A DNA stretch of 64,000 bases from Neisseria dentiae (GCF_024580525.1 NZ_JANIKQ010000007.1:54750-118749); one strand, 5' to 3'; numbered from the stretch's first letter, positions 1-10,096 are shown. Notes: generated by a model not told the origin, from the sequence alone. Program-made: numbers and translations.

Positions 1-118
1 GTCCGGCGGCAAGCACGGCTTGAAACATTTCGGGGGCAATCGGCTCGCCGGTGAATTTGCGGATGGAGCGGTGGTTCAGGGCGGTTTCCAGCGCGGGTTT
101 GCTTGGTAATACGGTCAT
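1..118 (-). CDS. FMN nitroreductase-family protein, N-terminal part only
   Basis: The reverse strand reads from an ATG at 118 into MTVLPSKPALETALNHRSIR and on through KFTGEPIAPEMFQAVLAA before the window edge cuts it after 39 codons. The NHRSIRKFTGEPI stretch is the usual N-terminal FMN-contacting segment of oxygen-insensitive NAD(P)H nitroreductases. Members of the family reduce nitroaromatics or quinones in the cytoplasm. It lies 35 bp downstream of wrbA on the same strand, so the two flavoproteins probably form a redox operon. The start is chosen because it is the first ATG and GGAGAAACCCGC lies just upstream. The subfamily (NfsA or NfsB type) cannot be told from this fragment. Confidence 0.8.
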   Translation of the reverse strand, partial: MTVLPSKPALETALNHRSIRKFTGEPIAPEMFQAVLAAG

Positions 119-153
119 GCGGGTTTCTCCTGCTGTGTGGTTATAAGATGTTT

Positions 154-771
<618 letters not shown>

Positions 772-785
772 TTACAATTGGGTAT

Positions 786-825
786 GTTTTCAGACGGCCT
801 ATTATGGTGCAGGCCGTCTGAAAAC
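786..825. terminator. inverted uptake-sequence pair between divergent genes
   Basis: GTTTTCAGACGGCCT and AGGCCGTCTGAAAAC face each other across 10 bases and can form a stable hairpin. It lies between the divergent starts of wrbA and the YihY-type gene, so it is not at the end of either gene. It may serve DNA uptake more than termination. Confidence 0.6.
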
Positions 826-860
826 GTTAAATCGGTGAATCAATAAGAAAGTGGAAGAAT

Positions 861-2087
861 ATGCCTGATTTATCTTGGTGGCAAGCCGTGCGCGCTTCGC
901 GTTTGGGCGGGTTTGCGTGGTTTGTGTACCGCCGTTTTATGGAAATCCGCGTGCCGCAGGTGTCGGCCAGCCTCACGTTTACCACGCTTTTGGCGCTGGT
1001 GCCGGTGTTAACGGTAACGTTGGTGGTGGTGTCGGCTTTTCCTGTGTTCGACGAGCTTTCCGCTTCTTTCGTGCAGTTTGTCAACCAAACCATCGTGCCG
1101 CAGGGTGCGGACACTTTGTTTGAATATATCGATGCGTTTAAAGAGAAAGCCAGCGGGCTGACGGCCATCGGCATCATTATGCTGGGTGTTACTTCGCTGA
1201 TGCTGATCCAAACCATCGACCAAACGTTCAACCGAATCTGGCGCGTAGGCACGCAGCGGCCGCTGATGATGCAGTTTCTGGTGTATTGGGCGCTGCTCAC
1301 GTTCGGCCCGCTGGCGTTGGGCGTGGGTTTGTCGCTGTGGTCGTCGCTGCTCAAATACAGCCCGTTCGGCGAAAATTATCCGCTGTTGGCGGCGGCGGTG
1401 CGCATCAGTGCGTCGATCTTGTTCAGCACGCTGCTGTTGTGGCTGCTCTACCGGCTGGTGCCCAACCGCTTCGTGCCCGCCCGCCATGCGTTGCTCGGGG
1501 CGGCGGTAACGGCGGTTTTGCTCGAAGCCGCGCGCTACGGTTTTGCCTGGTATATCGGCACGTTTCAAGGCTACACGCTGATTTACGGCGCGTTTGCGGC
1601 GGTGCCGTTTTTTCTGCTGTGGCTTAATTTGCTGTGGATGCTGGTGCTCTCCGGCGCGGTGCTCACCGCTTCGCTTTCCTACTGGCAGGGCGAGGCGTTC
1701 CGGCGCGGTTTCGATGCGCGCGGGCGGTTTGACGATGTGTTGAAAATTTTGCTGCTGCTCAACGAAGCCCAGCAAACCGGCGGCGCGCTCAGGGTGCAGG
1801 ATTTCCGCCCGCACATCAATATGGGCTACGACGAATTGGGCGAACTGCTCGAAAAACTCGCCCGCCACGGTTATGTGTATTTGGGCAAACAGGGCTGGGT
1901 GCTGAAAACCAATGCCGAATCTATCGGGCTGAACGATTTGTTCAGGCTGTTTGTTTACCGCCCCGTCGGCCAAAGCAGCGACGGTGTCGACGGTGCCGTT
2001 GCCGAGATTATGTCGCCGTGTTTGAGCGCGCTCAACATCACGTTGGCGGAATTCGATATCCACACGCGGCGGGAGAAGGAAAACTGA
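861..2087 (+). CDS. YihY/BrkB-family inner-membrane protein
   Basis: This is a 408-residue polytopic protein of the YihY/virulence factor BrkB family, once misassigned as RNase BN. About six hydrophobic segments fill residues 30-265, including the family-typical stretch ASLTFTTLLALVPVLTV near the N terminus and LIYGAFAAVPFFLLWLNLLW around 230-250. A hydrophilic C-terminal tail of about 140 residues follows and looks like a cytoplasmic domain. The function of the family is not settled; transport or envelope roles have been suggested. The ATG at 861 follows GTGGAAGAAT. It is divergent from wrbA. Confidence 0.85.
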   Translation: MPDLSWWQAVRASRLGGFAWFVYRRFMEIRVPQVSASLTFTTLLALVPVLTVTLVVVSAFPVFDELSASFVQFVNQTIVPQGADTLFEYIDAFKEKASGLTAIGIIMLGVTSLMLIQTIDQTFNRIWRVGTQRPLMMQFLVYWALLTFGPLALGVGLSLWSSLLKYSPFGENYPLLAAAVRISASILFSTLLLWLLYRLVPNRFVPARHALLGAAVTAVLLEAARYGFAWYIGTFQGYTLIYGAFAAVPFFLLWLNLLWMLVLSGAVLTASLSYWQGEAFRRGFDARGRFDDVLKILLLLNEAQQTGGALRVQDFRPHINMGYDELGELLEKLARHGYVYLGKQGWVLKTNAESIGLNDLFRLFVYRPVGQSSDGVDGAVAEIMSPCLSALNITLAEFDIHTRREKEN

Positions 2088-2149
2088 GCCGTTAACAACC
2101 GCCCGGGCGCTTTGCAAAATCCGCTCAGGCCGTCTGAAATACCCAACTG

Positions 2150-2182
2150 CCGTCATACTCGGGCCAAGCCCGAGTATGACGG
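2150..2182. repeat. REP-like palindrome (TCATACTCGGGC type)
   Basis: CCGTCATACTCGGG and CCCGAGTATGACGG form perfect 14-base arms around a 5-base loop. Related palindromes recur near 15033, 35701, 35803, 46889, 47114 and 51297, so this is a dispersed family. Uptake sequences flank it on both sides in the gap between the YihY-type gene and the exoribonuclease gene. Confidence 0.7.
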
Positions 2183-2322
2183 AACGGGTGCTAAGCAAGT
2201 AGTTTAACCGCAGGCCGTCTGAAAGGTGGCGGGCTGCTGCCGAAGCGGCGCAAACCTTTCAGACGGCCTTTGCGAATCCTGTTAAAATCACGCGCTTTTC
2301 CGACTGCGCTTTTAGCTTTTAT

Positions 2323-4185
2323 ATGAATATTTTTTACGAAGAATCCGGCCAATTCAAAGTGGCCGCCGTGGTGCAGAAAAACGACGCCACCTACCAGGCC
2401 GATACCCAGCACGGCAAACGCACCAAAGTGAAAGCGGCCAACGTGTTCGTCGAATTCGACACCCCGATGGGCGCATTTCTCGCCCAAGCCCAAGCCGAAG
2501 CCGCCGAAATCGACACCGACCTGTTGTGGGAAGTGTGCGGCGAAGAAGAATTCAGCGCCGAAGCCATCGCCGAAGAATACTTCGGCCACGCGCCCGCCAA
2601 AACCGAGCTGGCGGCCACACTGATTGCGCTTTATGCCGCGCCGATGTATTTCTATAAAAAAGCCAAAGGCATTTTCAAGGCCGCCCCCGAAGAAACGCTC
2701 AAACAGGCGCTGGCGGCGGTGGAGCGCAAAAAACAGCAGGACGCGCAAATCGAAGCCTGGTCGGAAGCGCTCAAACAGGGCGAGATGCCGTCTGAAATCG
2801 CCGCCGACCTGAAAACCATCCTGCACGCGCCCGACAAACAGGCGCCCACCTACAAAGCCTTCACCAAAGCCGCCGACGCGCTCAAGCTCGCCCCGCTGGC
2901 GCTCGCCATGCAAACCGGCGGTGTCGCCTCGATTCCGCAATACCTGCGCGACGGTTTCGAAGTCAAACATTTTCCCAAAGGCACGGCTTTCGCCGATATG
3001 CCCGTGCCCGCGCTGCCCGCGCTGCCGCAGGCCGCCGTGCAGGCGTTTTCCATCGACGACGAAGACACCACCGAAGTGGACGACGCCTTGAGCGTTACCG
3101 ACTTGGGCAACGGCGCCAAACGCGTGGGCATCCACATCGCCGCGCCCGCACTGGCCGTCGCCTCGGGCAGCGCCATCGAAAAAACCATTATGGAGCGCCT
3201 GAGCACGGTGTATTTTCCCGGCGGCAAAATCACCATGCTGCCCGACAACTGGATTGCTGCCTTCAGCCTCGATGCCGGCGGCCACCGCCCCGCCGTGAGC
3301 ATTTATTTCGATGTTGACGCCGATTTCAACATCAGCGCGCCCGTGCACAAAATCGAAGCCGTTTATATCGCCGAAAACCTGCGCATCCAAGCCATCGAGC
3401 CGCACTTCAACGCCGAAACCGGCCTCGATGCCGAAGGGCAGGCCATGTTCAACCACCATCAGGATTTAATCTGGCTGCACCGCTTCGCCACAGCCCGCCA
3501 AAAAGCGCGCGGCAAATACGAGCCGGACCGCGCCCCGCAATACGATTACGGCATCGGGCTGAACGAAGACGGCAGCGTGGCCGTTTCCCGCCGCGAGCGC
3601 GGCTCGCCCATCGACACGCTGGTGAGCGAAATGATGATACTCGCCAACAGCACATGGGCGCAGATGCTCGATGAAAACGGCCTGCCCGGCCTTTTCCGCG
3701 TGCAGCCCGGCAACAGCAAAGTGCGCATGAGCACCCAATCCGAACCGCACAGCGGCATGGGCGTGCAGCACTACGGCTGGTTCACCTCGCCGCTGCGCCG
3801 CGCCGCCGACTATATCAACCAAAAGCAGCTGCTCAGCCTGATAAACAGTGAAGCCGAGCCGCTGTTTCACAGCAACGACACCGCCCTGTTCGCCGCCCTG
3901 CGCGATTTCGACGCGGCCTACACCGCCTATGCCGATTTCCAGCGCAAAATGGAGAGTTACTGGAGCTTGGTGTATATCCGCCAGCAGGCCTTGAAAGAGC
4001 TGAAGGCCACGCTGCTGAAAGAAGATCTGGTGCGCATCGACGGCCTGCCGCTGGCCGTGCGCGCCACGGGCATTCCGTTCGACGCGCTGCCCAAATCGCA
4101 GCTGCTGTTGGCGGTGGCCGAAGTGGATGCCGACAAGCAGTTTATCGCTTTGAATTATTTGAAGATGCTGCCGCCTGCGGCGTAA
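2323..4185 (+). CDS. RNase II-family 3'-5' exoribonuclease (RNB domain)
   Basis: This 620-residue protein should degrade single-stranded RNA processively from the 3' end. The RNB catalytic core begins near residue 242 with FSIDDEDTTEVDDALSV. Asp245, Asp248, Asp253 and Asp254 sit where the family binds its catalytic magnesium ions. QPGNSKVRMSTQSEPHSGMG and YGWFTSPLRRAADYINQKQL (about 475-500) form the end of the RNB fold. The N-terminal 200 residues look like an OB/cold-shock-type lead domain. It is a little shorter than E. coli RNase II and has little room for a C-terminal S1 domain, as in the shorter VacB/RNase II proteins of neisseriae. No good Shine-Dalgarno sequence precedes the ATG. It converges on the NYN gene. 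Confidence 0.88.
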   Translation: MNIFYEESGQFKVAAVVQKNDATYQADTQHGKRTKVKAANVFVEFDTPMGAFLAQAQAEAAEIDTDLLWEVCGEEEFSAEAIAEEYFGHAPAKTELAATLIALYAAPMYFYKKAKGIFKAAPEETLKQALAAVERKKQQDAQIEAWSEALKQGEMPSEIAADLKTILHAPDKQAPTYKAFTKAADALKLAPLALAMQTGGVASIPQYLRDGFEVKHFPKGTAFADMPVPALPALPQAAVQAFSIDDEDTTEVDDALSVTDLGNGAKRVGIHIAAPALAVASGSAIEKTIMERLSTVYFPGGKITMLPDNWIAAFSLDAGGHRPAVSIYFDVDADFNISAPVHKIEAVYIAENLRIQAIEPHFNAETGLDAEGQAMFNHHQDLIWLHRFATARQKARGKYEPDRAPQYDYGIGLNEDGSVAVSRRERGSPIDTLVSEMMILANSTWAQMLDENGLPGLFRVQPGNSKVRMSTQSEPHSGMGVQHYGWFTSPLRRAADYINQKQLLSLINSEAEPLFHSNDTALFAALRDFDAAYTAYADFQRKMESYWSLVYIRQQALKELKATLLKEDLVRIDGLPLAVRATGIPFDALPKSQLLLAVAEVDADKQFIALNYLKMLPPAA

Positions 4186-4210
4186 GCGTTGCAGGTTTTA
4201 AGCGTGAAGA

Positions 4211-4241
4211 GAGGCCGTCTGAAAATGTTTCAGACGGCCTC
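4211..4241. terminator. uptake-sequence hairpin between convergent genes
   Basis: GAGGCCGTCTGAAA and TTTCAGACGGCCTC are 14-base arms with a 3-base loop. The hairpin lies between the convergent exoribonuclease and NYN genes and can act as a terminator in both directions. Confidence 0.75.
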
Positions 4242-4259
4242 TTGTAGAATTAAAGCTGT

Positions 4260-4928
4260 TTATTTTTTGCGGGGATATGTACTTCGCAAACCATCAATGT
4301 GTTCAAATAAATCTTCGGGAATATTTTGCCACATTGGGTCTAAAATAAAATCAATTCCTTCCCGCCGCGCTAATTTTGCGGCAGGCACAAAATCAGAATC
4401 ACCTGAAACCAATACGATACGGTCAGCCTGTTTTTTGAGCGTTATTGATGCAATATCCAAGGCAATGCGCATATCAACACCTTTTTGCTTAACATCAATC
4501 ATAACGTCTTTTTCTGTTATTTCGTGCCGATCTATCCGGCCTTTGAGCAGATTATCCATTACATCGGTTTTCAACCGCCAACGGGTCAGTTGGTCTGATA
4601 ATTTACCCAAGCGTAGTGCAAGTTTTCGCTGTTTGATTAATTCTTTATGGAGTTCGTTTCTGAAAACAGCTTCATCTGATTTGGAAAAATCAATCAACTT
4701 TTTAGAAATGGGGTTGTGCATTTTCTTTTGCAGGGGAGCACAATCGTAAAAGAAAATCCTATAAAGGCTGTCATGCTGCTTGGTGCCGTTTATTTTTTGT
4801 GATAAGTGAAGTAGTGATAAGCGGAAAGCGAGAGATGCAATACGTTTGGCATCATAAGCATTGTGTTTCTCGAAATAGCGGATACGTTTGATAAAAAAAG
4901 CGCCGTCAATTAAAACAGCCGTTCTCAT
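4260..4928 (-). CDS. NYN-domain (LabA/DUF88-like) putative ribonuclease
   Basis: This 222-residue protein has the PIN-like NYN fold. MRTAVLIDGAFF at the N terminus supplies Asp8. VKQKGVDMRIALDIA (147-161) supplies Asp152 and Asp158. VSGDSDFVPAAK (174-185) supplies Asp177 and Asp179. These acidic residues usually bind a metal ion for RNA cleavage. The C terminus ends shortly after the fold, with no added RNA-binding domain. Codons are visibly more AT-rich than in both neighbours, which suggests later acquisition. AAGGAAT precedes the ATG. Its RNA target cannot be inferred; it stands alone between convergent rnb and co-oriented bioB, so context gives no help. Confidence 0.8.
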   Translation of the reverse strand: MRTAVLIDGAFFIKRIRYFEKHNAYDAKRIASLAFRLSLLHLSQKINGTKQHDSLYRIFFYDCAPLQKKMHNPISKKLIDFSKSDEAVFRNELHKELIKQRKLALRLGKLSDQLTRWRLKTDVMDNLLKGRIDRHEITEKDVMIDVKQKGVDMRIALDIASITLKKQADRIVLVSGDSDFVPAAKLARREGIDFILDPMWQNIPEDLFEHIDGLRSTYPRKK

Positions 4929-5111
4929 ATTTCATTCCTTCAAATACAAAGAAAAAGCCCAAAGGTTCGGCGCTTTCGGGATAAGATTGAAAGGCTTACT
5001 GCTAAGGGCGTTATTGGAGTGAAATTATAGATTCAATATCTTTTTAAGGCAAATTTAAATTTAGATACTTATTCAATTCAGCTTAAATATCCAACACATA
5101 CAATTTCAACA

Positions 5112-6119
5112 TTACATTTCACTGCAATATTGCAGCGGGTGCAAGTCCAGCTTTTCCATCAGCAGGCGGTCGCCGTCGGTTTCGGGGTTGTCGGTGGTTA
5201 AGAGTTTGTCGCCGTAGAAAATCGAATTGGCGCCGGCGAGAAAGCACATCGCCTGCATGGCTTCTGGCATGGCGGTGCGGCCTGCCGAAAGGCGCACATA
5301 GCTTTGCGGCATGGTGATGCGCGCCACGGCGATGGTGCGCACGAATTCCGTCCAATCCAAATCTTCGGCGTCGGCCAGCGGCGTGCCTTCCACTTTCACC
5401 AGTTGGTTGATGGGCACGCTCTCGGGCTGCGGGTCGAGGTTGGCGAGGCTGGCAATCAGGCCGGCGCGCTGGGGGCGGGTTTCGTTCATGCCGACGATGC
5501 CGCCGCAACACACTTTCAAACCCGCACCGCGCACTTTGCCCAGCGTGTCCATGCGGTCTTCGTGCGCTCGGGTGTGGATGATGTCGTTGTAGCGTTCGGG
5601 GTCGGTGTCGAGGTTGTGGTTGTAGTAGTCCAGCCCGGCGTTTTTCAAATCTTCGGCCATGCCTTCTTCGAGCATGCCGAACGTGCCGCAGGTTTCCAGC
5701 CCCAAACCTTTCACGGCTTTGATGATTTCGGAAACGGTTTCCACGTCTTTCGGTTTCGGCCCGCGCCAGGCCGCGCCCATGCAGAAGCGGCTGGCGCCGC
5801 GCGCTTTGGCGGTGCGGGCGATTTTGAGGATTTCTTCCACGTCCATCATTTGCGATTTTTCGAGGCCGGTGTTGTGGTGCGCCGACTGCGGGCAGTATTC
5901 GCAGTCTTCGGGGCAGCCGCCGGTTTTGATGGAAAGCAGGGTGGAAAGCTGGATTTCGCGGGGGTTGAAGTGGGCGCGGTGGACTTCGGCGGCTTTGTAA
6001 ACGAGGTCGAGAAACGGCATTTCAAACAGCTCTTCAACCTGGCATTTGCGCCAATATTGGGCGGTTTGGTGCGGTTTGCGCTCGCTTTGGCGGCGCAGGG
6101 CGACGGGGGCGACGGTCAT
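5112..6119 (-). CDS. bioB: biotin synthase
   Basis: BioB is a radical-SAM enzyme that inserts sulfur into dethiobiotin, the last step of biotin synthesis. The 335-residue protein keeps the CxxxCxxC motif for the 4Fe-4S cluster (Cys69, Cys73, Cys76). The 2Fe-2S ligands are also present: Cys113 ([10 protein letters not shown]), Cys144 (ETCGTFGML), Cys204 ([13 protein letters not shown]) and Arg276 (YVRLSAGR). AGAAGG lies upstream of the ATG. It stands apart from other bio genes here; a BioC-like gene occurs about 50 kb away in the window. Confidence 0.97.
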   Translation of the reverse strand: MTVAPVALRRQSERKPHQTAQYWRKCQVEELFEMPFLDLVYKAAEVHRAHFNPREIQLSTLLSIKTGGCPEDCEYCPQSAHHNTGLEKSQMMDVEEILKIARTAKARGASRFCMGAAWRGPKPKDVETVSEIIKAVKGLGLETCGTFGMLEEGMAEDLKNAGLDYYNHNLDTDPERYNDIIHTRAHEDRMDTLGKVRGAGLKVCCGGIVGMNETRPQRAGLIASLANLDPQPESVPINQLVKVEGTPLADAEDLDWTEFVRTIAVARITMPQSYVRLSAGRTAMPEAMQAMCFLAGANSIFYGDKLLTTDNPETDGDRLLMEKLDLHPLQYCSEM

Positions 6120-6473
6120 GATAGTGGCCTTCTGTTTCGGTTTCGCAGCGGCACAATGACGCTGACGTGCTCAAGCTGCAAGCGCAATGTTTGCAGCGGC
6201 TTCTGTTGTGTATAGGCCGTCTGAAAAACCCGGGGCTTTTCAGACGGCTCCAACAACGCGGCTTAGTGTAACGGGATTGGGGAGGCTGTTCAATAAAAAG
6301 GATAGGCCGGAATTTGCATTCCCGATTTTTCTGGCCTATATTTTTATATTAACAGATGAAGCAAGGCATTATATTGTTTCCGGTTTCCGCCCCGCCGAAA
6401 AAAGCAGTATTACCGCTTCGGGCGGTGGAGCCGCCGCAGTAACCCCTGCTGTTTTGTTGCAAAGGAAAGCATC
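6120..6473. other. intergenic region between bioB and the small secreted-protein gene
   Basis: It holds an uptake-sequence inverted pair at about 6214-6249 (AGGCCGTCTGAAAA and TTTTCAGACGGCT) upstream of bioB, and the promoters of the two divergent genes. I see no RNA gene or convincing coding sequence here. Confidence 0.5.
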
Positions 6474-6710
6474 ATGAACAAAACCAAACTGATCGCCGCC
6501 CTGCTGGCCGCCGCCCTGATTCTGCCCGCCGCGCACAGCCAGGCGGTGCAGGCAAACAAACGCTCGGTTATCGAACGCATCAACGACAAACTCGAAAAAA
6601 GCCGCCGCGTGCGCGAAAGCAAAAAACGTCAGCGCGAGCTGGAAAAACGCCAGAAACAACAGGCTGAAAAAGAGCGCGCGGAAAAGCCCGCCGGCACACC
6701 CAAACCCTGA
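6474..6710 (+). CDS. small secreted, highly basic helical protein
   Basis: This 78-residue protein has a clear signal peptide (MNKTKLIAALLAAALILPAA), with cleavage likely after the HSQA region. The rest is a charged, probably helical segment rich in Arg, Lys and Glu (IERINDKLEKSRRVRESKK). AAAGGAAAG precedes the ATG. Its stop overlaps an ATG of the next gene, so the two are co-transcribed. I do not recognise a named family; small periplasmic proteins of this type are common in neisseriae. Confidence 0.7.
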   Translation: MNKTKLIAALLAAALILPAAHSQAVQANKRSVIERINDKLEKSRRVRESKKRQRELEKRQKQQAEKERAEKPAGTPKP

Positions 6711-6727
6711 TGCGGAGCAATAAATAT

Positions 6728-7108
6728 ATGAACACCCTGCCCGATGCCGCCGCCGCACAGGCACGCATTAACGAAATCCAGCAGCTTTACCGCGAATGGA
6801 CCGAGCTTCTGCCCAAGCTTGAAGCCGCCCGGCAAGACTGGCGGCGCGGCGAAGCCATTATGCGGCAGTTGGAAAAATTTTATTTTGAAGGCGAATACGC
6901 CCGCTACCACCAAGCCATCGAAAACGGGCTAAACATCGATTTGCGCACGGCCGGCGAATACAGTGTGATGGGCGAAGACACCTTATGGAACGCCGGTGCC
7001 GAGCAACAGGCCCTGGCCTGGCAATGGCTGCGCGCAGCCGTGGCGGTGTTGGACAGAGGCGGCGAAGAGGGCGCGGCAAACGGCGCAGGCGTTTCAGACG
7101 GCCTTTAA
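6728..7108 (+). CDS. DUF4298-like protein
   Basis: This is a 126-residue cytoplasmic protein of the DUF4298 type. ARINEIQQLYREWTELLPKL forms an N-terminal helix, LEKFYFEGEYARYHQAIENG follows, and YSVMGEDTLWNAGAEQQALA is the conserved end. The function is unknown. I prefer the ATG at 6728 because GGAGCAA lies 9-12 bases upstream. An earlier ATG at 6710 overlaps the previous stop and would add six residues. The stop lies within an uptake sequence, so the C terminus reads VSDGL. Confidence 0.75.
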   Translation: MNTLPDAAAAQARINEIQQLYREWTELLPKLEAARQDWRRGEAIMRQLEKFYFEGEYARYHQAIENGLNIDLRTAGEYSVMGEDTLWNAGAEQQALAWQWLRAAVAVLDRGGEEGAANGAGVSDGL

Positions 7109-7177
7109 CACGCGGCCCGAAAGCTTTGTAAAATACCTTAAGGCCGTCTGAAAACACACACCGTTTTGGAAACAACT

Positions 7178-7699
7178 ATGCAACCGTACACCATCCGCCC
7201 CGCCGTGCAGGCCGACCTGCCCACTATCGTTGCCATTTACAACAGCACCATCGCCGGCCGCCAAGCCACCGCCGATTTGCAGCCCGTCAGCACACAGAGC
7301 CGCCAAGCCTGGTTCGACGCACATGGCGGCAACCGCCCGCTATATGTAGTGGAGAGCACCGCCGGGCAAGTGCTGGCCTGGGGCAGCTTCAGCGACTACT
7401 ACCCGCGCCACGCCTACCGCATCAGCGCCGAAATCAGCATTTATGTACACCAAGACGCACGCGGCAGCGGCTTGGGGCGGCGGCTCGCCGAATATATGTG
7501 TGCGCAGGCACCTGCCTTGGGCATCCGCAACATCATCGCCGTGATTTTCGCCCACAACACCCCCAGCATCCGCCTGTTTTCCGCGCTGGGTTTTAGCGAG
7601 TGGGGGCGGCTGCCGCAGGTGTGCGATATGGAAACCTTTGTTGCCGATATTGTGATTTTGGGCAGACAGACTAAGGAAAACTCACAAACAGCCTTGTAG
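7178..7699 (+). CDS. GNAT-family N-acetyltransferase (Pat/Bar-like)
   Basis: This 173-residue cytoplasmic enzyme should transfer an acetyl group from acetyl-CoA to an amine. The acetyl-CoA loop is QDARGSGLG (92-100), preceded by SAEISIYV and followed by NIIAVIFAHNTPSIRLFSAL, an arrangement seen in phosphinothricin-type acetyltransferases and related GNATs. The substrate is unknown. The ATG at 7178 follows TTGGAAACAACT; an in-frame TTG at 7166 is less likely. Confidence 0.85.
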   Translation: MQPYTIRPAVQADLPTIVAIYNSTIAGRQATADLQPVSTQSRQAWFDAHGGNRPLYVVESTAGQVLAWGSFSDYYPRHAYRISAEISIYVHQDARGSGLGRRLAEYMCAQAPALGIRNIIAVIFAHNTPSIRLFSALGFSEWGRLPQVCDMETFVADIVILGRQTKENSQTAL

Positions 7700-7764
7700 T
7701 TTGCCGCCCAGCATATCCAGCATTTTAGGAATCGGAACCTATAGAACAGAATGAGTTCTCAACG

Positions 7765-8238
7765 ATGGAGTGGAAATTAAACCGAATGCCGCTTTACGTT
7801 ATCGTCTTCACCGCTGTTTTTAGCCTGCTTGCCGCCAGCATGCTGTCGGCGGCGGCATATTTCTTGGCAGATGGTCTGCTCCGCTGGCTGTTTGCCGCCG
7901 CAGCGCTCAGCATATTACTGCTCGAATGGGCAGTCATGCGCCAACAGCTGCGATTGTGGCACTACACCCGCACCCATCAGGAATATGTACGCTTGGATGA
8001 CGAAGGTTTCCACTATCATGTTTACCCTTATGGCGAAGGCAGTTTGAAATATGAGTGGCTGCGTAACCTTTCAGAGGATTCCGTACGTTTTCCCCATCTG
8101 CTGATCGAATACCGCCACCCTGAGCAAACCTCCATTCTGTTGCAGGTTTTGGAGCTGCCGATTCGTACCACAATAGCGACACAAGTGAGGCGGGAAATCA
8201 TCAAACGCTGCCACCCCGGACAGTTGTACCCCTTATAG
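7765..8238 (+). CDS. two-helix membrane protein of unknown function
   Basis: This 157-residue protein has two adjacent hydrophobic helices (about 8-33 and 35-58). A hydrophilic domain of about 95 residues follows, including YVRLDDEGFHYHVYPYGEGS and a run resembling a PH-like or YcxB-like beta sheet. It should sit in the inner membrane with the domain in the cytoplasm. I do not recognise the family. It is followed by a fragment of the GAGGCCTTTGCAAAA repeat end near 8261. Confidence 0.55.
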   Translation: MEWKLNRMPLYVIVFTAVFSLLAASMLSAAAYFLADGLLRWLFAAAALSILLLEWAVMRQQLRLWHYTRTHQEYVRLDDEGFHYHVYPYGEGSLKYEWLRNLSEDSVRFPHLLIEYRHPEQTSILLQVLELPIRTTIATQVRREIIKRCHPGQLYPL

Positions 8239-8346
8239 ACCGTGCCCCACCGACAGAGCGAGGCCTTTGCAAAATACCCAAAGGACGATAGATCAAGCCC
8301 CCACCCTTACGGGCTACCTGAAAGCCTCCAGTGCTTTTAACACACT

Positions 8347-10089
8347 ATGAATCACACCCGCCCCGCCGTTTCCCTGCAAACTGTTACCCACCGCTACGGC
8401 AAAACCCTTGCGCTTGACGATGTGTCGCTCGTCATTCCGCGCGGCGTTACCGTGGGTTTGATCGGGCCGGACGGCGTGGGCAAATCGACGCTGCTGTCGC
8501 TGGTTGCCGGCGTGCGAGTGATTCAGGCGGGCGAAGTGCGGGTGTTGGGCGGCGATATGGCCGACAAACAAACGCGGCAGGCATTATCGCACCGCATCGC
8601 CTATATGCCGCAGGGCTTGGGCAAAAACCTGTATCCCACTTTAAGCGTGTATGAAAACATCGATTTTCACGCGCGGCTGTTCGGGCTGGGGGCGACCCAG
8701 CGCAAGGCGCGGATTGCGCCTCGAGCTGCACGCCAAGCTCTACCAAATGGGTGCGGCGGGCACGCAGGCGGTGGCCGATGCGCTGGAAGCGTTCGATTTG
8801 GAAAACGTGGCCGATACCAAGCCCGCCTCGCTGCCCTTGGGCATCCGCCAGCGCCTGCAATTGGCCGCCGCCTGCCTGCACCACCCCGAAGTGCTGATTC
8901 TCGACGAGCCGACTTCCGGCGTCGACCCCGCTGCCCGCGATATGTTTTGGCGCATGCTCTTGAAGCTGTCGCGGCAGGACAAAATCACCATTTTCGTGTC
9001 CACCCACTTTATGAACGAAGCCGAACGCTGCGACCGCATTTCCTTTATGCACAAAGGCCGCGTGTTGGCCGTGGGCACGCCGGCCGAACTGGTGGCGCAA
9101 TATCGCGCACCGAATCTGGAAGAAGCGTTTGTGCAGTATTTGGTGGAAGACGAAGCGCGGGAAGCGGCGGCATATTCAGACGGCCTGTCTGAAAATAACA
9201 GGCCGTCTGAAACACCTGCCGCACCAACTGCGCAACAACAACCGTTGTCCCCGCACAAGCGGGAACCCGTGGCGGACACAACGGCAACGTCTGCCGCCGA
9301 CACTGTTCCCTCCCCTGCGGGGGAGGGCCGGGGAGAGGGCAAAACGGCGGAAACCGCGGCCAATGTTGCCGAAGATCAGAGCGGCCCTCTCACGTGGGAG
9401 AGGAAACAGGTTGCAAGTGTTTCAGACGGCCTGTCTGAAGCAAACAGGCCGTCTGAAAACCCGAACAGTCAAGAAACAAAACACCAAACCGATACGCTGG
9501 CCTATTGGTTCGCCACGGTGTGGACATTCGCCGCGCGCGAAGCCAAAGAGCTGCTGCGCGACAAAATCCGCCTGTTTTTCGCGGTGATGGGGCCGGTGAT
9601 TATGCTCGCTTCGGTGGGCTGGAGCATTTCCTACGATGTGGACGACCTCACATTCGCCCTGCTCGACCGCGACCAAAGCGTCGAAAGCCGCCGTTTGGCC
9701 GAATATTTCCGCGGTTCGTCCTATTTTACCGAAGTGCCGCCGGTGCATTCGGCCGCCACCGGCGTGAGCAACGATGTGAAAAATGCCGCTGTCGGCGTGA
9801 TCGATGCCGACCGCTCGCCGCTTTCCCGCCAAATTACCGCCGCGCTGCTGCCGCCGCATTTCCAAACGCCGGTAGCGGTAAGCCGCGAAGAGGTAGATGC
9901 GCTGATGGATAAGGGCAAGTTGGTGTTTGTAATTGAGTTTCCGCCGAATTTCCAGCGCGATGTCGAACAGGGGCGCGAACCGCAGGTGCAGCTCTCACCG
10001 ATGCCACCACCATCGCACAGGCCGGTTTGGGGCAATCCTATATCGGGCAGATTTTCCAAAACGAGTTAATCGAATTTCTCGGACAAAGA
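8347..10089 (+). pseudogene. collapsed RbbA/YhhJ-type ABC exporter (5' part)
   Basis: This is a decayed fusion of an RbbA-like ATPase-permease with its YhhJ-like partner permease. The first ATPase domain is intact through the Walker A ([16 protein letters not shown]) and the segment ending near [13 protein letters not shown]. Near 8716 the frame shifts and the sequence jumps into the second ATPase domain ([10 protein letters not shown], then [15 protein letters not shown] and [19 protein letters not shown]). The signature of domain one and the Walker A of domain two are thus lost. A long linker rich in uptake sequences follows. Next come the RbbA-like permease start (FAAREAKELLRDKIRLFFAV) and, after another join near 9750, a YhhJ-like extracellular domain (FVIEFPPNFQRDVEQGREPQ). 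A one-base loss near 9994 shifts the frame; the coding sense continues to LIEFLGQR, then stops at the inserted module. The ancestral system should have exported an unknown substrate. Confidence 0.82.
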
Positions 10090-10096
10090 GTAAATT

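Noticed and set aside
2191..3459. Long reverse-strand frame of 422 codons under the exoribonuclease gene
   Set aside because: Gly/His/Phe-rich low-complexity translation typical of a GC-rich shadow frame; the forward frame carries the RNB catalytic motif.
4189..4749. Open frame of 186 codons on the plus strand opposite the NYN gene
   Set aside because: The reverse strand has clear NYN motifs and a ribosome site; this frame has neither and overlaps a terminator hairpin.
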